A DNA stretch of 64,000 nucleotides from Sporosarcina oncorhynchi (GCF_033304615.1 NZ_CP129118.1:1422001-1486000), one strand, 5' to 3'; shown: positions 49,486 to 59,772, counted from the first letter of the stretch. Program-made: numbers and translations. Notes: a model not told the origin generated them from the letters alone.

Positions 49486-50250
49486 ATGAAAAATATACTG
49501 ATTGATTGTGAGAATGTCGGCTTCCATTATGGCCATTCCACGGTACTTGAAGATATCAATTTGCAAGTCAAAGCAGGGGAGTTCTGGGCGTTAATCGGAC
49601 CAAACGGATCAGGTAAGTCAACGCTTATAAAAATCATCCTTGGTTTGCTGGCGCCTGATGAAGGAGTCGTCAAACTTTTTGGGAAAAGCATTGGAACGTT
49701 TAAGCAGCGGGAAAGGATTGGCTTCGTTTCACAAAAATCCAATTCTTTCAATTCGGGATTTCCAGCTACTGTCCTTGAAGTAGTGAAAAGTGGATTGACT
49801 CGCAAAGTTGGTCTTTTCAAAAGCTTTTCAAAGCAAGATGAACGACATGCGTTGGACGCACTTAAAATCGTAAAGATGGATGAGTTCTCCAATTCGAATA
49901 TCGGTGAGTTATCGGGTGGGCAGCAACAGCGGGTATTTATCGCCCGCGCTTTAGTCGGAGAACCAGATCTGCTTATCATGGATGAACCGACAGTGGGTAT
50001 CGATCAGAAGAATGTTGCGTCTTTCTATTCTATGCTAAACGATTTGAACCGTGAACACGGCATCGCTATCCTCCTTGTAACGCATGAAATCGATCTAGTC
50101 ACGGAACTCGCTTCACATGTCGCATGCTTAAACCGTTCAATCCATTTCCATGGCATCCAATCGGATTACAAGAATATGGATGACGATGATATCTCATCCT
50201 GGTACGGGCATCCTGTCAGACGTGTACATGCCCCAAAGGAAGAGGTGTAA
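49486..50250 (+). CDS. znuC: Zinc ABC transporter ATPase ZnuC
   Basis: ATP-binding subunit of a manganese/zinc-family importer, 254 residues. Walker A is GPNGSGKST, signature LSGGQQQR, Walker B LLIMDEPTVG, switch histidine in LLVTHEID. The link to zinc comes from the adjacent permease and zur. No substrate-binding lipoprotein (ZnuA) is encoded here, so it must lie elsewhere. AAAGGG site before the ATG. Confidence 0.92.
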   Translation: MKNILIDCENVGFHYGHSTVLEDINLQVKAGEFWALIGPNGSGKSTLIKIILGLLAPDEGVVKLFGKSIGTFKQRERIGFVSQKSNSFNSGFPATVLEVVKSGLTRKVGLFKSFSKQDERHALDALKIVKMDEFSNSNIGELSGGQQQRVFIARALVGEPDLLIMDEPTVGIDQKNVASFYSMLNDLNREHGIAILLVTHEIDLVTELASHVACLNRSIHFHGIQSDYKNMDDDDISSWYGHPVRRVHAPKEEV

Positions 50251-50254
50251 TGAG

Positions 50255-51133
50255 ATGATCAGTGCATTATTGTCCTATGAATTTTTGCAGAATGCTTTTC
50301 TTTCAGGCCTGATCATTGGAGTTATCGCGCCTTTGCTTGGATTGTTTATCGTTGTTCGCAGGTTGGCGCTTATCGCGGATGCATTGAGTCATGTTGCACT
50401 CGCAGGTATAGCGGGTAGTCTTTACCTTAGTCAATCCGTACTGTTCTTTTCCGCATTGAATCCTGTTTATCTGGGTATGGCAACTGCTGTCGGCGGCTCA
50501 CTGCTTATCGAGCGGTTGAGGGGTGCCTATAAAAATTTCGAAGAACTTGCAATCCCTATTATTTTATCAGCTGGAATAGGTTTTGGCGCCATATTTATTT
50601 CATTGGCGAAAGGATTTGGCTCTGATCTTGTCGGATATCTATTTGGTTCGGTCTCTGCAGTAAGCAGACAGGACCTGTTCGTCATCATCATTATTGCCAT
50701 CGTCGTCATTGCTTTCATCCGCTTCTTCTATAAAGAACTATTTGCATTGTCCTTTGACAAAGAGTATGCAAAAGTTTCAGGTGTTAACGGTAAGGTTATT
50801 CAGACTGTCTTCATGATTATCGTGGCACTTGTCATTGGAGCTTCGATGCGAATAGTAGGGATTCTTCTCGTCTCATCTTTAATGACAATCCCTGTAGCCG
50901 CGGCAATCCAAGTAGCAAAGAGTTTTAAAGGGGCAATGCTCTTGTCAATTGCGATCGGTGAATTATCAGTCATAATAGGTTTAATTTCTGCGTACCATCT
51001 TGACATTGCGCCAGGTGGAACGATTGTTATTACGTCAATTATTATTTTACTTGGAATCCTGGGGTGGAATAAACTCAATGGCAAAAAACGAGTTGCGAAA
51101 GTGAAGGGAGGGTATATGCATGACGTTGGATGA
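50255..51133 (+). CDS. znuB: Zinc ABC transporter permease ZnuB
   Basis: ABC-3 family membrane permease, 292 residues with eight to nine helices. The family block RRLALIADALSHVALAG (about residues 34-50) is present. ATG 50255 has GGAAGAGGTG upstream. An earlier in-frame start lies within znuC and is rejected. It overlaps zur by 14 bases, so uptake and regulator are coupled. Confidence 0.92.
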   Translation: MISALLSYEFLQNAFLSGLIIGVIAPLLGLFIVVRRLALIADALSHVALAGIAGSLYLSQSVLFFSALNPVYLGMATAVGGSLLIERLRGAYKNFEELAIPIILSAGIGFGAIFISLAKGFGSDLVGYLFGSVSAVSRQDLFVIIIIAIVVIAFIRFFYKELFALSFDKEYAKVSGVNGKVIQTVFMIIVALVIGASMRIVGILLVSSLMTIPVAAAIQVAKSFKGAMLLSIAIGELSVIIGLISAYHLDIAPGGTIVITSIIILLGILGWNKLNGKKRVAKVKGGYMHDVG

Positions 51134-51536
51134 AGCGTGGGAAATACTTCAAGGTAGTCAGTTCAAACGCACAAGAAACAGGGAAATCATTCTGGAATTC
51201 TTTTCTGGAAAAGATCGTTATCTCACAGCGATGGAAGTCCGGAATCATATGGCTGCCGATAACCCTGGCGTTAGTTTTGATACAATCTACCGAAATTTGA
51301 CGACGTTTTCTGAACTAGGGATATTGGAAGAGACGGAGCTGAATGGGGAGCGTCATTTCAGGATGCAATGCGATCATGGCGTCCATCATCATCACTTCAT
51401 CTGCACGGATTGTGGGAAGACGGAAAGTATACCCCATTGTCCGATGGAATCCCTTTCTGTCAATCTTCCAGGTTATGAAGTGGAAGGTCATAAATTCGAA
51501 GTGTACGGAAAATGTCCAGTTTGTCTGTACCCTTAA
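51120..51536 (+). CDS. zur: Zinc uptake regulator Zur (Fur family)
   Basis: Zinc-responsive repressor, 138 residues. The winged helix is residues 1-80, with GVSFDTIYRNLTTFSELGIL as recognition region. The metal region reads HHHHFICTDCGKTE and the structural zinc pair CPVC is at the C-terminus. The HHHH-x2-CxxC arrangement and operon with znuCB support zinc rather than iron or peroxide sensing. It matches the B. subtilis yqfV location. Confidence 0.92.
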   Translation: MTLDEAWEILQGSQFKRTRNREIILEFFSGKDRYLTAMEVRNHMAADNPGVSFDTIYRNLTTFSELGILEETELNGERHFRMQCDHGVHHHHFICTDCGKTESIPHCPMESLSVNLPGYEVEGHKFEVYGKCPVCLYP

Positions 51537-51556
51537 CACTATTTTTGGATAAGATG

Positions 51557-51598
51557 AAAAGAGGAAGACGGATCATAATCCGACTTCCTCTTTTTTTT
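51557..51598. terminator. Convergent terminator, zur/yqfW
   Basis: AAAGAGGAAG (51558-51567) pairs with CTTCCTCTTT (51584-51593), inner CGGAT/ATCCG pairs, then eight T. Confidence 0.88.
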
Positions 51599-52184
51599 AT
51601 GAAATTATTTCAGCGTTCGTTGGAAATAGTTTTTTAATCCATTCGTTGGCTTCTTTCCAACCATTTACGCGAATAACCCCTTCAGGAATCGGTTCACGGT
51701 TATAAGGTGTATCAAAAAGCAGTACTGGAATGTTAAGTTCTTCATGGATGCCGACCGCGTTATCGTGTTTGTCTTCAAAGAACACATCGACTTTAAATTC
51801 CTTGGCGGCTTCAATCTTGTGATGGGTACCAATCAGTTCGATGTGATCATATGGAATCTGCTCGTTATCGAACCATTGGCGGGTACAATCCATAACATTT
51901 TCACCGCGTGCGGAAATGTAAAACAACTCATATCGCTTTTTCCACTCTGACAAAATCATTTTCGCGTATTCCTGAGCAGGAGATGTTTCATAAATTACGG
52001 ATTCTGCTGACCGATACCATTCGGAAAACTCTTTTTCATCGATTCGTATCGCTTTGGTCAGGTCGTACTCTTTTATATCATCAAGAATAAGATTGCAACC
52101 GAACTTTTCGTTGATATGAGGAAGCAGGGAAGTGGGGCAAGTCACTGTCCCATCAATATCAATTCCGAAACGGATTTGTCTCAT
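51597..52184 (-). CDS. yqfW: YqfW-type 5'-nucleotidase-like HAD protein
   Basis: A 195-residue HAD phosphatase of the 5'(3')-deoxyribonucleotidase-like group. The nucleophile motif is GIDIDGTVT (about residues 7-15), motif II YISARGE, motif [13 protein letters not shown]. The natural substrate is unknown, and family relatives dephosphorylate nucleoside monophosphates. Its start overlaps the ispG stop by four bases, so it follows ispG in one transcript. Confidence 0.88.
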   Translation of the reverse strand: MRQIRFGIDIDGTVTCPTSLLPHINEKFGCNLILDDIKEYDLTKAIRIDEKEFSEWYRSAESVIYETSPAQEYAKMILSEWKKRYELFYISARGENVMDCTRQWFDNEQIPYDHIELIGTHHKIEAAKEFKVDVFFEDKHDNAVGIHEELNIPVLLFDTPYNREPIPEGVIRVNGWKEANEWIKKLFPTNAEIIS

Positions 52185-53305
52185 TCGGTAGCTCCGCTTT
52201 GAAGAAGAAGTTCTTCTTTTCTTTTCTTCTCGAAATATTCTTCAGCGAGCTTATCAATTTCCATCTTCAATTCATCAACCATTGTTTCTTCGGGAACTTT
52301 ACGAACAGTTTTGCCCTTCATGAATAGAAGACCTTCTCCACGGGCACCTGCAATACCGATATCAGCTTCTCGAGCTTCACCTGGACCATTAACCGCACAA
52401 CCGAGTACAGCGACTTTGAGAGGCGCCTTAATCGTTGAAATATACTCTTCTACTTCATTTGCAATTGTAATGAGATCGATTTCGATACGTCCGCACGTCG
52501 GGCAGGAAATAAGTGTTGCCGCATTTGAGGAAAGACCGAATACTTTCAGTAATTCACGTGCGACTTTGATTTCTTGAACAGGATCTGCGCTTAATGATAC
52601 ACGCAATGTGTTGCCGATACCTGCTGATAGCAACGTACCAAGCCCTGCAGCACTTTTGATGGAGCCGGCAAACAATGTTCCGGACTCAGTAATACCTAAG
52701 TGAAGAGGATAATCAAACGCAGCCGCTGCTTTAGTATAGGCTTCCACTGCAAGATTGACATCGGACGCCTTTAGGGAAACGATAATATCGTGAAAATCTA
52801 AGTCTTCCAATATTTTAATATGGTGCAAAGCACTTTCGACCATTCCATCAGCTGTCGGATAGCCGTACTTTTTCAGGATATGCTTTTCAAGAGAACCGGC
52901 ATTGACTCCGATTCTGATTGGAATCCCTTTTTCCTTCGCTGCTTTGACGACTGCCTCAACTTTTTCCTGGCGACCAATATTTCCGGGATTGATACGAATC
53001 TTATCTGCCCCTTGTTCAATTGCAATCAATGCCAATTTATAGTCAAAGTGAATATCGACAACTAGGGGAATGTTGATGCGTGCTTTAATTGCGCCGATTG
53101 AATAGGCTGCGCGTTCATCCGGGCATGCTACACGGACAATCTGACAACCTGCTTCTTCGAGGCGGAGAATCTCTTCTACAGTCGCATCAACATCATGCGT
53201 CTTCGTCGTACACATACTTTGGATGAATAACTCATCGCTGCCACCAATTGTCAAATTACCGACACGAACAGGACGAGTTTTGGATCTGTGGGTCATTTCA
53301 CTCAT
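52181..53305 (-). CDS. ispG: HMBPP synthase IspG
   Basis: Converts MEcPP to HMBPP in the MEP isoprenoid pathway using a 4Fe-4S cluster. The 374-residue protein has the TIM barrel at the N-terminus ([11 protein letters not shown]) and the cluster cysteines in SCPTCGR and [10 protein letters not shown]. The start has AAGGAGAG on the reverse strand. Partner enzyme IspH is at 45195-46175. Confidence 0.96.
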   Translation of the reverse strand: MSEMTHRSKTRPVRVGNLTIGGSDELFIQSMCTTKTHDVDATVEEILRLEEAGCQIVRVACPDERAAYSIGAIKARINIPLVVDIHFDYKLALIAIEQGADKIRINPGNIGRQEKVEAVVKAAKEKGIPIRIGVNAGSLEKHILKKYGYPTADGMVESALHHIKILEDLDFHDIIVSLKASDVNLAVEAYTKAAAAFDYPLHLGITESGTLFAGSIKSAAGLGTLLSAGIGNTLRVSLSADPVQEIKVARELLKVFGLSSNAATLISCPTCGRIEIDLITIANEVEEYISTIKAPLKVAVLGCAVNGPGEAREADIGIAGARGEGLLFMKGKTVRKVPEETMVDELKMEIDKLAEEYFEKKRKEELLLQSGATE

Positions 53306-53389
53306 GGATTTTCTCTCCTTAAAACTAATAACTGAATTCTATTTTAGCAATCATTAACCTTAAAAGACAAGGCACATCTCTTAACTCTC

Positions 53390-53716
53390 TCATTCACACA
53401 CAGTTTGTGCCAACTTCGTAATTGGAAGTTTGACAGTCAAACCACCTTTTAGCTCCTGATTCTGAAGATATGGATTGAGGGAATAAAATGCGGATAATCG
53501 TTCAACGAAAGTCGACTCCACATCGGGATACATGGACAAAAGCGTTTCAATCGTGTCACCTTGGATTGTCGTTACTTGGATGACATTGATGACCGGTTCT
53601 ATGCATGGCGTCTCTTCACCGAAAAAAGCAGCCAGAGGGATTGTCCCATCAAAAAGATCTACCCGTATAATATGAAACACAAGAAACAACAGAGCCGCAA
53701 TAATTATTGTACGCAT
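53390..53716 (-). CDS. LysM-like membrane-anchored protein (YqfZ position)
   Basis: A 108-residue protein with an N-terminal membrane helix or signal (about residues 2-18) and a C-terminal half resembling a LysM domain: TTIQGDTIETLLSMYP ... LNPYLQNQELKGGLTVKLP. It takes the place of B. subtilis yqfZ, also a small LysM protein. It probably sits in the wall space. ATG 53716 has GGAGGGA upstream. Confidence 0.75.
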   Translation of the reverse strand: MRTIIIAALLFLVFHIIRVDLFDGTIPLAAFFGEETPCIEPVINVIQVTTIQGDTIETLLSMYPDVESTFVERLSAFYSLNPYLQNQELKGGLTVKLPITKLAQTVCE

Positions 53717-53763
53717 GAACAATCCCTCCCTTCAGACACTATATGATGTCACAGGGAAAGTAT

Positions 53764-54267
53764 TCATCGGGGTGCTTTTGGATAATACTTTAGGGCAAAA
53801 GAAATGTAAGTGATATGTATAATGGACGTCACCCATATACTGAAAGTTTCTGTTGCGGGAAAGAAATCGAAAACAATTGTAACTAACAGGGGAATCGTAA
53901 TGCTAATTGCTGCTGTCCGCCAAAGAAAACGGTACTCCACACGTCGTTTAATAACTTTTCCAATTAACAAGCCGATTGCGGCAAACAGACTGATTCTAAC
54001 GAAGACATAGAAAGTCGCAATCACAAATTGGAAAGTGAGCGCCATCGGATAAATTAAACCACCCATCGTTTCACTGTACTCAGCAAGTTCAGGTGAAGCG
54101 ACAAAAAGTTCAGTTTCACCGAACAGAAACCGGCTGAAAGAGATGACGGTCATGAGCAGAACGAAAAAGAACGCGTACTTGATGACCCGGCCAATGGGCA
54201 ACAGACGGAACGCTGCCAACTTTTTCGGTTCATGTAATGAGGCTAGAAACAATTGATGGAACTTCAC
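53764..54267 (-). CDS. yqgB: DUF1189 membrane protein (YqgB-like)
   Basis: A 167-residue membrane protein with four to five helices and a short cytosolic N-terminus (MKFHQLFLASLHEPKKLAAFR), typical of DUF1189. Function unknown. I prefer GTG 54267 because of the AAGGAGG about 11 bases ahead and the family-like N-terminus. A frame extension to 54294 overlaps that site. It is divergent from the phosphate-transporter-like gene. Confidence 0.82.
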   Translation of the reverse strand: MKFHQLFLASLHEPKKLAAFRLLPIGRVIKYAFFFVLLMTVISFSRFLFGETELFVASPELAEYSETMGGLIYPMALTFQFVIATFYVFVRISLFAAIGLLIGKVIKRRVEYRFLWRTAAISITIPLLVTIVFDFFPATETFSIWVTSIIHITYISFALKYYPKAPR

Positions 54268-54498
54268 AGAGAAAACAACCTCCTTCATATACAATCAGTT
54301 TACCATTTTACCGTATTCCAGTGGATGCCGGCGACCTGTATTTATCAAGATGGATGAAACATTCGACAGAATGATGACATTTTAGACACCGATTGTTAAG
54401 GGAATGTAAAGATTTGACCATATCTATTTACAATCGGTTCATTGTATCAACATAATAGGGTTGTTATACATATATGTGCCATGGAGGTTGATTGCTGA

Positions 54499-56130
54499 AT
54501 GGATGTAAATTGGCAAGAGATGCTGTTTCAATTTATAGGAGGCCTTGGAATCTTCCTATTTGCGATAAAGTACATGGGTGACGGATTGCAAAAGGCGGCA
54601 GGAGATCGTCTGCGTTCGATTTTGGACAGGTTCACGACGAATCCGTTCATGGGTGTGCTCGTCGGGATTATCGTCACAGTGCTGATCCAGTCAAGTTCTG
54701 GGACGACGGTCATAACAGTAGGATTGGTTAGCGCAGGATTCATGACGTTGCGACAAGCAATTGGCGTTATAATGGGGGCCAATATCGGTACAACTATCAC
54801 TGCATTCATTATCGGTCTTGATGTCGGTGCGTACGCATTGCCAATTATGGCATTTGGCGCATTTCTTATCTTTTTCATTAGAAAGAACTCCATCAAGAAT
54901 ATGGGAGAAGTCATTTTCGGGTTCGGTGGATTGTTCCTGGGATTAGAATTGATGAGCGCAGGTATGAAGCCGTTAAGATCGTTGTCAGCTTTCTCAGATT
55001 TCACGGTGACAATGGCCGAACATCCCTTGTTAGGAGTAGTGGCAGGTACTGTATTCACGCTCATCGTTCAAAGTTCCAGCGCGACAGTCGGTATATTGCA
55101 AGGATTATATGCTGAGAACCTCGTCGATTTGCAGGCAGCCCTGCCGGTTTTGTTTGGAGATAATATCGGTACGACAATTACAGCGATTCTTGCAGCAATC
55201 GGAGCATCAGTGGCAGCTAGAAGAGCGGCCGCAACACATGTACTCTTTAACATTGTTGGGGCAATTGTTTTCCTTATCCTATTGCATCCATTTACATTGT
55301 ACGTGGAATGGATTTCAGGTGTTTTGAATCTTGAAAGTAAAATGCAGATTGCATTTGCACATGGTACTTTCAACGTTTTGAATACATTAATACAATTCCC
55401 GTTAATCGGTGCCTGGGCATTATTCGTTACGAAAATCATCCCTGGCAAAGATGTTACAATCGAATATAAACCGAAGCACCTTGATCCGAATTTCATCAAC
55501 CAGTCACCAGCTGTTGCGATTGGGCAGGCGAAAGAAGAGATTATCAGGATGGGTGATTTCGCCGTCCAGGGGCTTCAGGAAACGTATGAATATTTAAAAA
55601 CAAGCAATAAACGGAATGCTGAAACAGCTTATCAAATAGAAGATGCCATAAACAACCTTGATCGTAAAATAACCGATTATCTGGTTGATATATCTGCAGT
55701 CAATATTTCGCCAATAGAATCTGCCAGACACGTAATGTTGATGGACACGGTTCGGGATATTGAACGGATTGGTGACCATTTTGAAAACATTATTGAACTT
55801 ATTGATTTCCGTGAAGTCAATAAAGTGAAACTGACGGAAGATGCAATGAGTGAACTGACTGAAATGTTTACATTAACAATCGGCACTGTCGATAAAGCTA
55901 TCCGGTCGTTAGATACAAATGATATCGAATTGGCCAAAACGGTAGCAGAACAAGAAGATTTGATTGACAAGATGGAACGTAAATTCAGGAAAAGCCATAT
56001 TGTTCGACTGAATGGTGGCAATTGTTCAGCGCAAGCTGGAATTGTGTTTGTTGATATCGTGTCCAACTTGGAGCGGATCGGTGATCATGCAGTCAATATT
56101 GCAGAAGCTATTTTAGGCAAGCGTGTATAA
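54499..56130 (+). CDS. Na/Pi-cotransporter II family protein with PhoU-like domain
   Basis: A 543-residue protein. The N-terminal 300 residues form two inverted repeats, each with a QSSS motif (VLIQSSSGTTV and LIVQSSSATVG) and GANIGTT/GDNIGTT partners, typical of the sodium-phosphate symporter family. The C-terminal 200 residues are PhoU-like helices (MDTVRDIERIGDHFENI, VDIVSNLERIGDHAVNI). It may import or export phosphate. Direction and ion cannot be told. ATG 54499 follows GGAGG. Confidence 0.9.
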   Translation: MDVNWQEMLFQFIGGLGIFLFAIKYMGDGLQKAAGDRLRSILDRFTTNPFMGVLVGIIVTVLIQSSSGTTVITVGLVSAGFMTLRQAIGVIMGANIGTTITAFIIGLDVGAYALPIMAFGAFLIFFIRKNSIKNMGEVIFGFGGLFLGLELMSAGMKPLRSLSAFSDFTVTMAEHPLLGVVAGTVFTLIVQSSSATVGILQGLYAENLVDLQAALPVLFGDNIGTTITAILAAIGASVAARRAAATHVLFNIVGAIVFLILLHPFTLYVEWISGVLNLESKMQIAFAHGTFNVLNTLIQFPLIGAWALFVTKIIPGKDVTIEYKPKHLDPNFINQSPAVAIGQAKEEIIRMGDFAVQGLQETYEYLKTSNKRNAETAYQIEDAINNLDRKITDYLVDISAVNISPIESARHVMLMDTVRDIERIGDHFENIIELIDFREVNKVKLTEDAMSELTEMFTLTIGTVDKAIRSLDTNDIELAKTVAEQEDLIDKMERKFRKSHIVRLNGGNCSAQAGIVFVDIVSNLERIGDHAVNIAEAILGKRV

Positions 56131-56303
56131 CTTGTTTCAGCAGAAGTGCTCCACTTCTATCAGTGGTGGGATGTGTGCCCGAAAAGCATTTCAATCAAAC
56201 GGAGTTCAAACTTCCTGCTGATTTAAGTTAAGTCTCGGAAGGAAGTGGGGGTATTTTTTAGAGGCGATTACGCCGAGACGCAATTGATAGAGGAGGGGAA
56301 GGT

Positions 56304-56789
56304 TTGGAGATACTGGGCTGGATAATTGCTGTCGTCATGTTTGCTGTTGCTTTTATCGGGTTGGTCTATCCGATCATCCCGTCCGTCTTTTTTATTGTCG
56401 GAGGTTTCTTGCTATATGGTTGGATCGTGTCATTTGATGAGATGGGTTGGATTTTCTGGATTATACAACTTCTCTTCGTCGTCCTATTATTCGGAGCAGA
56501 TACATTCGCCAATATAGTAGGAGTCAAAAAGTTTGGTGGTTCAAAAGCTGGAATGTGGGGAAGCACGATTGGATTGCTTGTAGGACCGTTTGTTATACCT
56601 GTAGCGGGGATTTTACTAGGACCTTTCCTTGGAGCGGTAATTGCTGAACTAATCTTCTCGCGTACAGGTCTGAAACAATCATTATTGACCGGTATCGGCT
56701 CACTAGTAGGTTTTTTGACGTCTATTGTGACAAAAGGCTTCGTAATGCTCCTAATGATTGGCATTTTTATTGTGTTCATAGCCATATAG
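56304..56789 (+). CDS. yqgC: DUF456 membrane protein YqgC
   Basis: A 161-residue, almost wholly hydrophobic protein with four to five helices and Gly-rich turns (GLLVGPFVIPVAGILLGPFLGA), as in the DUF456/YqgC family. Function unknown. It precedes sodA, as in B. subtilis. TTG 56304 has AGGAGGGG upstream. The 170 bases before it hold only a weak hairpin (ACTTCC/GGAAGT, near 56210-56246). Confidence 0.85.
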   Translation: MEILGWIIAVVMFAVAFIGLVYPIIPSVFFIVGGFLLYGWIVSFDEMGWIFWIIQLLFVVLLFGADTFANIVGVKKFGGSKAGMWGSTIGLLVGPFVIPVAGILLGPFLGAVIAELIFSRTGLKQSLLTGIGSLVGFLTSIVTKGFVMLLMIGIFIVFIAI

Positions 56790-56872
56790 TTCATTTCAAT
56801 TGAATGACATGTTCTCTTTTGATAATGTTAAGGTGTAGGAAAAATCACTATCACTCTAGGAGGAATGGACAA

Positions 56873-57475
56873 ATGGCTTACACATTACCAGAATTACCTT
56901 ACGCATATGATGCGCTAGAGCCTCACATCGACAAAGAAACGATGAACATCCACCACACGAAACATCACAATGCTTATGTGACGAACGTGAATAAGGCTTT
57001 GGAAGGTCATGATGATTTGGCTTCCAAGTCGATTGAAGACTTAATCTCCGATATGGATGCTGTTCCTGAAGACATCCGTACGGCAGTACGCAACAACGGT
57101 GGAGGACATGCTAACCACTCGTTCTTCTGGAAAACACTATCTTCAAACGGCGGCGGTAAGCCGACTGGTGAATTAGCTGAAGCAATCGACAAAAAGTTCG
57201 GTAGCTTTGACGCGTTTAAAGAAGAGTTCGGCAAAGCAGCAGCAACTCGTTTCGGTTCAGGTTGGGCTTGGTTAGTATCCAACAATGGTGAACTTGAAAT
57301 CACATCGACGCCAAACCAGGATTCCCCATTGATGGAAGGCAAAAAGCCGTTATTGGGACTTGATGTTTGGGAGCACGCTTACTATTTGAACTATCAAAAC
57401 AGACGCCCTGATTATGTTTCTGCATTTTGGAACGTTGTAGATTGGGACGCAGTTGCTAAAAACTTTCAAAACTAA
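56873..57475 (+). CDS. sodA: Manganese superoxide dismutase
   Basis: Detoxifies superoxide in the cytosol, 200 residues. Metal ligands are in [10 protein letters not shown] (His at about 27), NHSFFW (His at about 82) and [18 protein letters not shown] (Asp, His). Sequence is the Mn/Fe-SOD type, with the Gly/Gln pattern favouring Mn. A strong CTAGGAGGA site fixes ATG 56873. The in-frame extension upstream is not used. Confidence 0.96.
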   Translation: MAYTLPELPYAYDALEPHIDKETMNIHHTKHHNAYVTNVNKALEGHDDLASKSIEDLISDMDAVPEDIRTAVRNNGGGHANHSFFWKTLSSNGGGKPTGELAEAIDKKFGSFDAFKEEFGKAAATRFGSGWAWLVSNNGELEITSTPNQDSPLMEGKKPLLGLDVWEHAYYLNYQNRRPDYVSAFWNVVDWDAVAKNFQN

Positions 57476-57491
57476 TTTCTGACATGCAACC

Positions 57492-57527
57492 AAGCATACA
57501 TCCTGTTCGTCAGGATGTATGCTTTTT
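57492..57527 (+). terminator. Terminator after sodA
   Basis: Perfect 14-base stem AAGCATACATCCTG (57492-57505) with CAGGATGTATGCTT (57511-57524), TTCGT loop, T-run. Confidence 0.92.
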
Positions 57528-57537
57528 GTATTTGGAA

Positions 57538-57546
57538 TGCTATAAT
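57538..57546 (+). promoter_or_regulatory. Extended -10 promoter of the PBP gene
   Basis: TGCTATAAT, a perfect TGn-extended -10, 34 bases before the ATG and directly after the sodA terminator. Confidence 0.6.
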
Positions 57547-57579
57547 GCAATGTGAACTAAATTTGTAAGGGGAATTGTT

Positions 57580-59772
57580 ATGAAAAAGTCGATGCGCAAA
57601 GTAGACCAAGCTAAAATCCGGCAACGGAAACATATCGCCTTCAGGATGAATCTGCTGTTCTTTTCAATTTTCATCCTATTTTCCCTGCTGATTTTCCGTC
57701 TTGGATATTTGCAGATCGTCAAAGGGGAAGAATATACAAGACTGCTAGAAAAGACGGAAGAAATTCCTGTCAATACAAGCGTACCAAGAGGGCGGATTTA
57801 TGATCGCACCGGCAAAATACTTGTCGATAATAAGCCAATGAATGCCATTACATATACAAAAACAACTTCCACGACTGCAAAAGATATGCTGGAAATTGCA
57901 GAGGCTCTTTCTGAGCTTATTCAACAGGACACGAAGCGTGTGACGTTAGGCGATAAACGGGACTTTTGGATTTTGAATCATCCTGAAGAGGCGGCCGCTA
58001 AAGTCACTAAGGAAGAGATAAAAAAGATTAGTTCTGACGGTTCCGTTTCCAAAAGTGATATTCAACGTCAAGTAAATATTCTTACCCGTGATCGAATTAC
58101 AGATGAAGAACTTGCATCCTTCACAGATCATGAACTCGAAGTGTTGGCAATTTATCGGGAAATGATGTCAGGGTATGCCTATTCGCCACAAATCATCAAA
58201 AGTGGGAATGTAACCAACAGAGAGTTCGCCGCTGTATCAGAGCGACTGGATGACTTAGAGGGTGTAAACACGACGACTGACTGGAATCGTATCAAGTTTT
58301 CCGACAGCACAATACTCGGAACAATGACGAGTTCGGTGGAAGGCATCCCAAGATCCCATTTGGATTATTATTTAGCCCGTAACTATTCACGAAATGATCG
58401 CATTGGCCGCAGTTATTTCGAGCAGCAATATGAAGAACTATTAAAAGGTCAAAAAACAATTGTCAAAAATATTAAAGATCGGACTGGGCGTGTCATTGAA
58501 ACAAAAACAGTCAGAGAAGGGGTGCCCGGGAAAGATCTAATTTTGTCAATGGACAGTGAACTACAGGAGTTCCTAGAAGAATTACTCGCTGAAAAGCTGC
58601 TGGAAATGAAAAAAGATCCAAAAGCAGGCCTGTTGGACCGTGCGTTTATCGTTATGATGGATCCTAATAATGGAGAAGTTCTATCACTTGTCGGGAAAAG
58701 GCTTGTGAAAGACGAAGATACAGGTAAATGGGAAATTCGTGATTACGCTTACGGTACATTCACGGCTGCCTATGAAGTCGGTTCAACCGTAAAACCTGCC
58801 ACTGTTCTATCTGGATACAGCGAGAATGTCCTATCTCTCGGTGAAGTGAAGATAGATGAACCTATCTACATTAGTAGAACGCAGAAGAAGGCATCCTTGT
58901 TCAATCAGAATGGGCGTGTTTCGGTAAATGACATCCAGGCGTTAGGTCGTTCTTCCAACGTATACATGTTCAAAATTGCCATGTCCATGGGAAATGCAGT
59001 ATACCGTCCTCACAAACCGTTACCAATCGACACAGGTGCTTTCGATAGATTACGGAATTCCTATGCTTCATTCGGTTTGGGTGTGAAAACTGAAATTGAT
59101 TTGCCGGGAGAATACTCCGGTGTAACCGGAACAGATACCATTTCTGGTAAGCTACTAGACTTTGCAATTGGTCAATTTGATACGTATACGCCCCTGCAGA
59201 TGCTGCAATATGTGTCTACAATTGCGAATGGAGGCAATCGGGTCGCGCCAAAAATCCTTAAAGAAATTCGGGAGCCTTCTGTAGACGGAGAGACACTTGG
59301 TTCATTGTTGCAGGAAACAGAAATAAAAGTGCTCAACCATATTAATAACACTCCAGAAGAAATCGAACAGGTGAAAAAAGGGATGCATTACACATACTAC
59401 GGTCCTAACGGTACCGGACGTAATCTGTTCGATGGCGCTTCCTATACAGCTGCCGGAAAAACTGGGACCGCACAAACTTCTTATTTTGGTGATGATCGCA
59501 GTAAATATGGCATGGCGTCGGTTAATTTGACGCATATTGGTTTTGCTCCTGCAGAAAATCCGGAAATCGCTTACGCCCTACTGATTCCCTATGCTTCAAC
59601 GAATAGGGGCGATTACATTTTTGCCAACAAAACGATGGGGGAACTTGTCAGACAATCACTGGATCATTATTTCGAACTGAAAAAGAATAGAGCACAAGTG
59701 AATCAGGCGGAAACGACGAGTCAATTGATTAATCGTCAAAAAGAGGTAGAAAAAACAGATGATGAAGAATGA
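57580..59772 (+). CDS. pbpA: Class B penicillin-binding protein (PBP2A/PbpA-like)
   Basis: Monofunctional peptidoglycan transpeptidase, 730 residues. One N-terminal membrane helix (about residues 25-47), a dimerisation/pedestal domain starting VPRGRIYDRTG, and the transpeptidase domain with the active-site serine in GSTVKPA (about residue 404), SSN (RSSNVYMF) and KTGTAQT. The location after sodA matches B. subtilis pbpA, a rod-shape enzyme. The B. subtilis pst phosphate operon, which follows pbpA there, is absent. Confidence 0.93.
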   Translation: MKKSMRKVDQAKIRQRKHIAFRMNLLFFSIFILFSLLIFRLGYLQIVKGEEYTRLLEKTEEIPVNTSVPRGRIYDRTGKILVDNKPMNAITYTKTTSTTAKDMLEIAEALSELIQQDTKRVTLGDKRDFWILNHPEEAAAKVTKEEIKKISSDGSVSKSDIQRQVNILTRDRITDEELASFTDHELEVLAIYREMMSGYAYSPQIIKSGNVTNREFAAVSERLDDLEGVNTTTDWNRIKFSDSTILGTMTSSVEGIPRSHLDYYLARNYSRNDRIGRSYFEQQYEELLKGQKTIVKNIKDRTGRVIETKTVREGVPGKDLILSMDSELQEFLEELLAEKLLEMKKDPKAGLLDRAFIVMMDPNNGEVLSLVGKRLVKDEDTGKWEIRDYAYGTFTAAYEVGSTVKPATVLSGYSENVLSLGEVKIDEPIYISRTQKKASLFNQNGRVSVNDIQALGRSSNVYMFKIAMSMGNAVYRPHKPLPIDTGAFDRLRNSYASFGLGVKTEIDLPGEYSGVTGTDTISGKLLDFAIGQFDTYTPLQMLQYVSTIANGGNRVAPKILKEIREPSVDGETLGSLLQETEIKVLNHINNTPEEIEQVKKGMHYTYYGPNGTGRNLFDGASYTAAGKTGTAQTSYFGDDRSKYGMASVNLTHIGFAPAENPEIAYALLIPYASTNRGDYIFANKTMGELVRQSLDHYFELKKNRAQVNQAETTSQLINRQKEVEKTDDEE

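Noticed and set aside
56131-56303. Terminator or regulatory RNA before yqgC
   Set aside because: Only a seven- to eight-base imperfect pairing (ACTTCC/GGAAGT) with a long loop.
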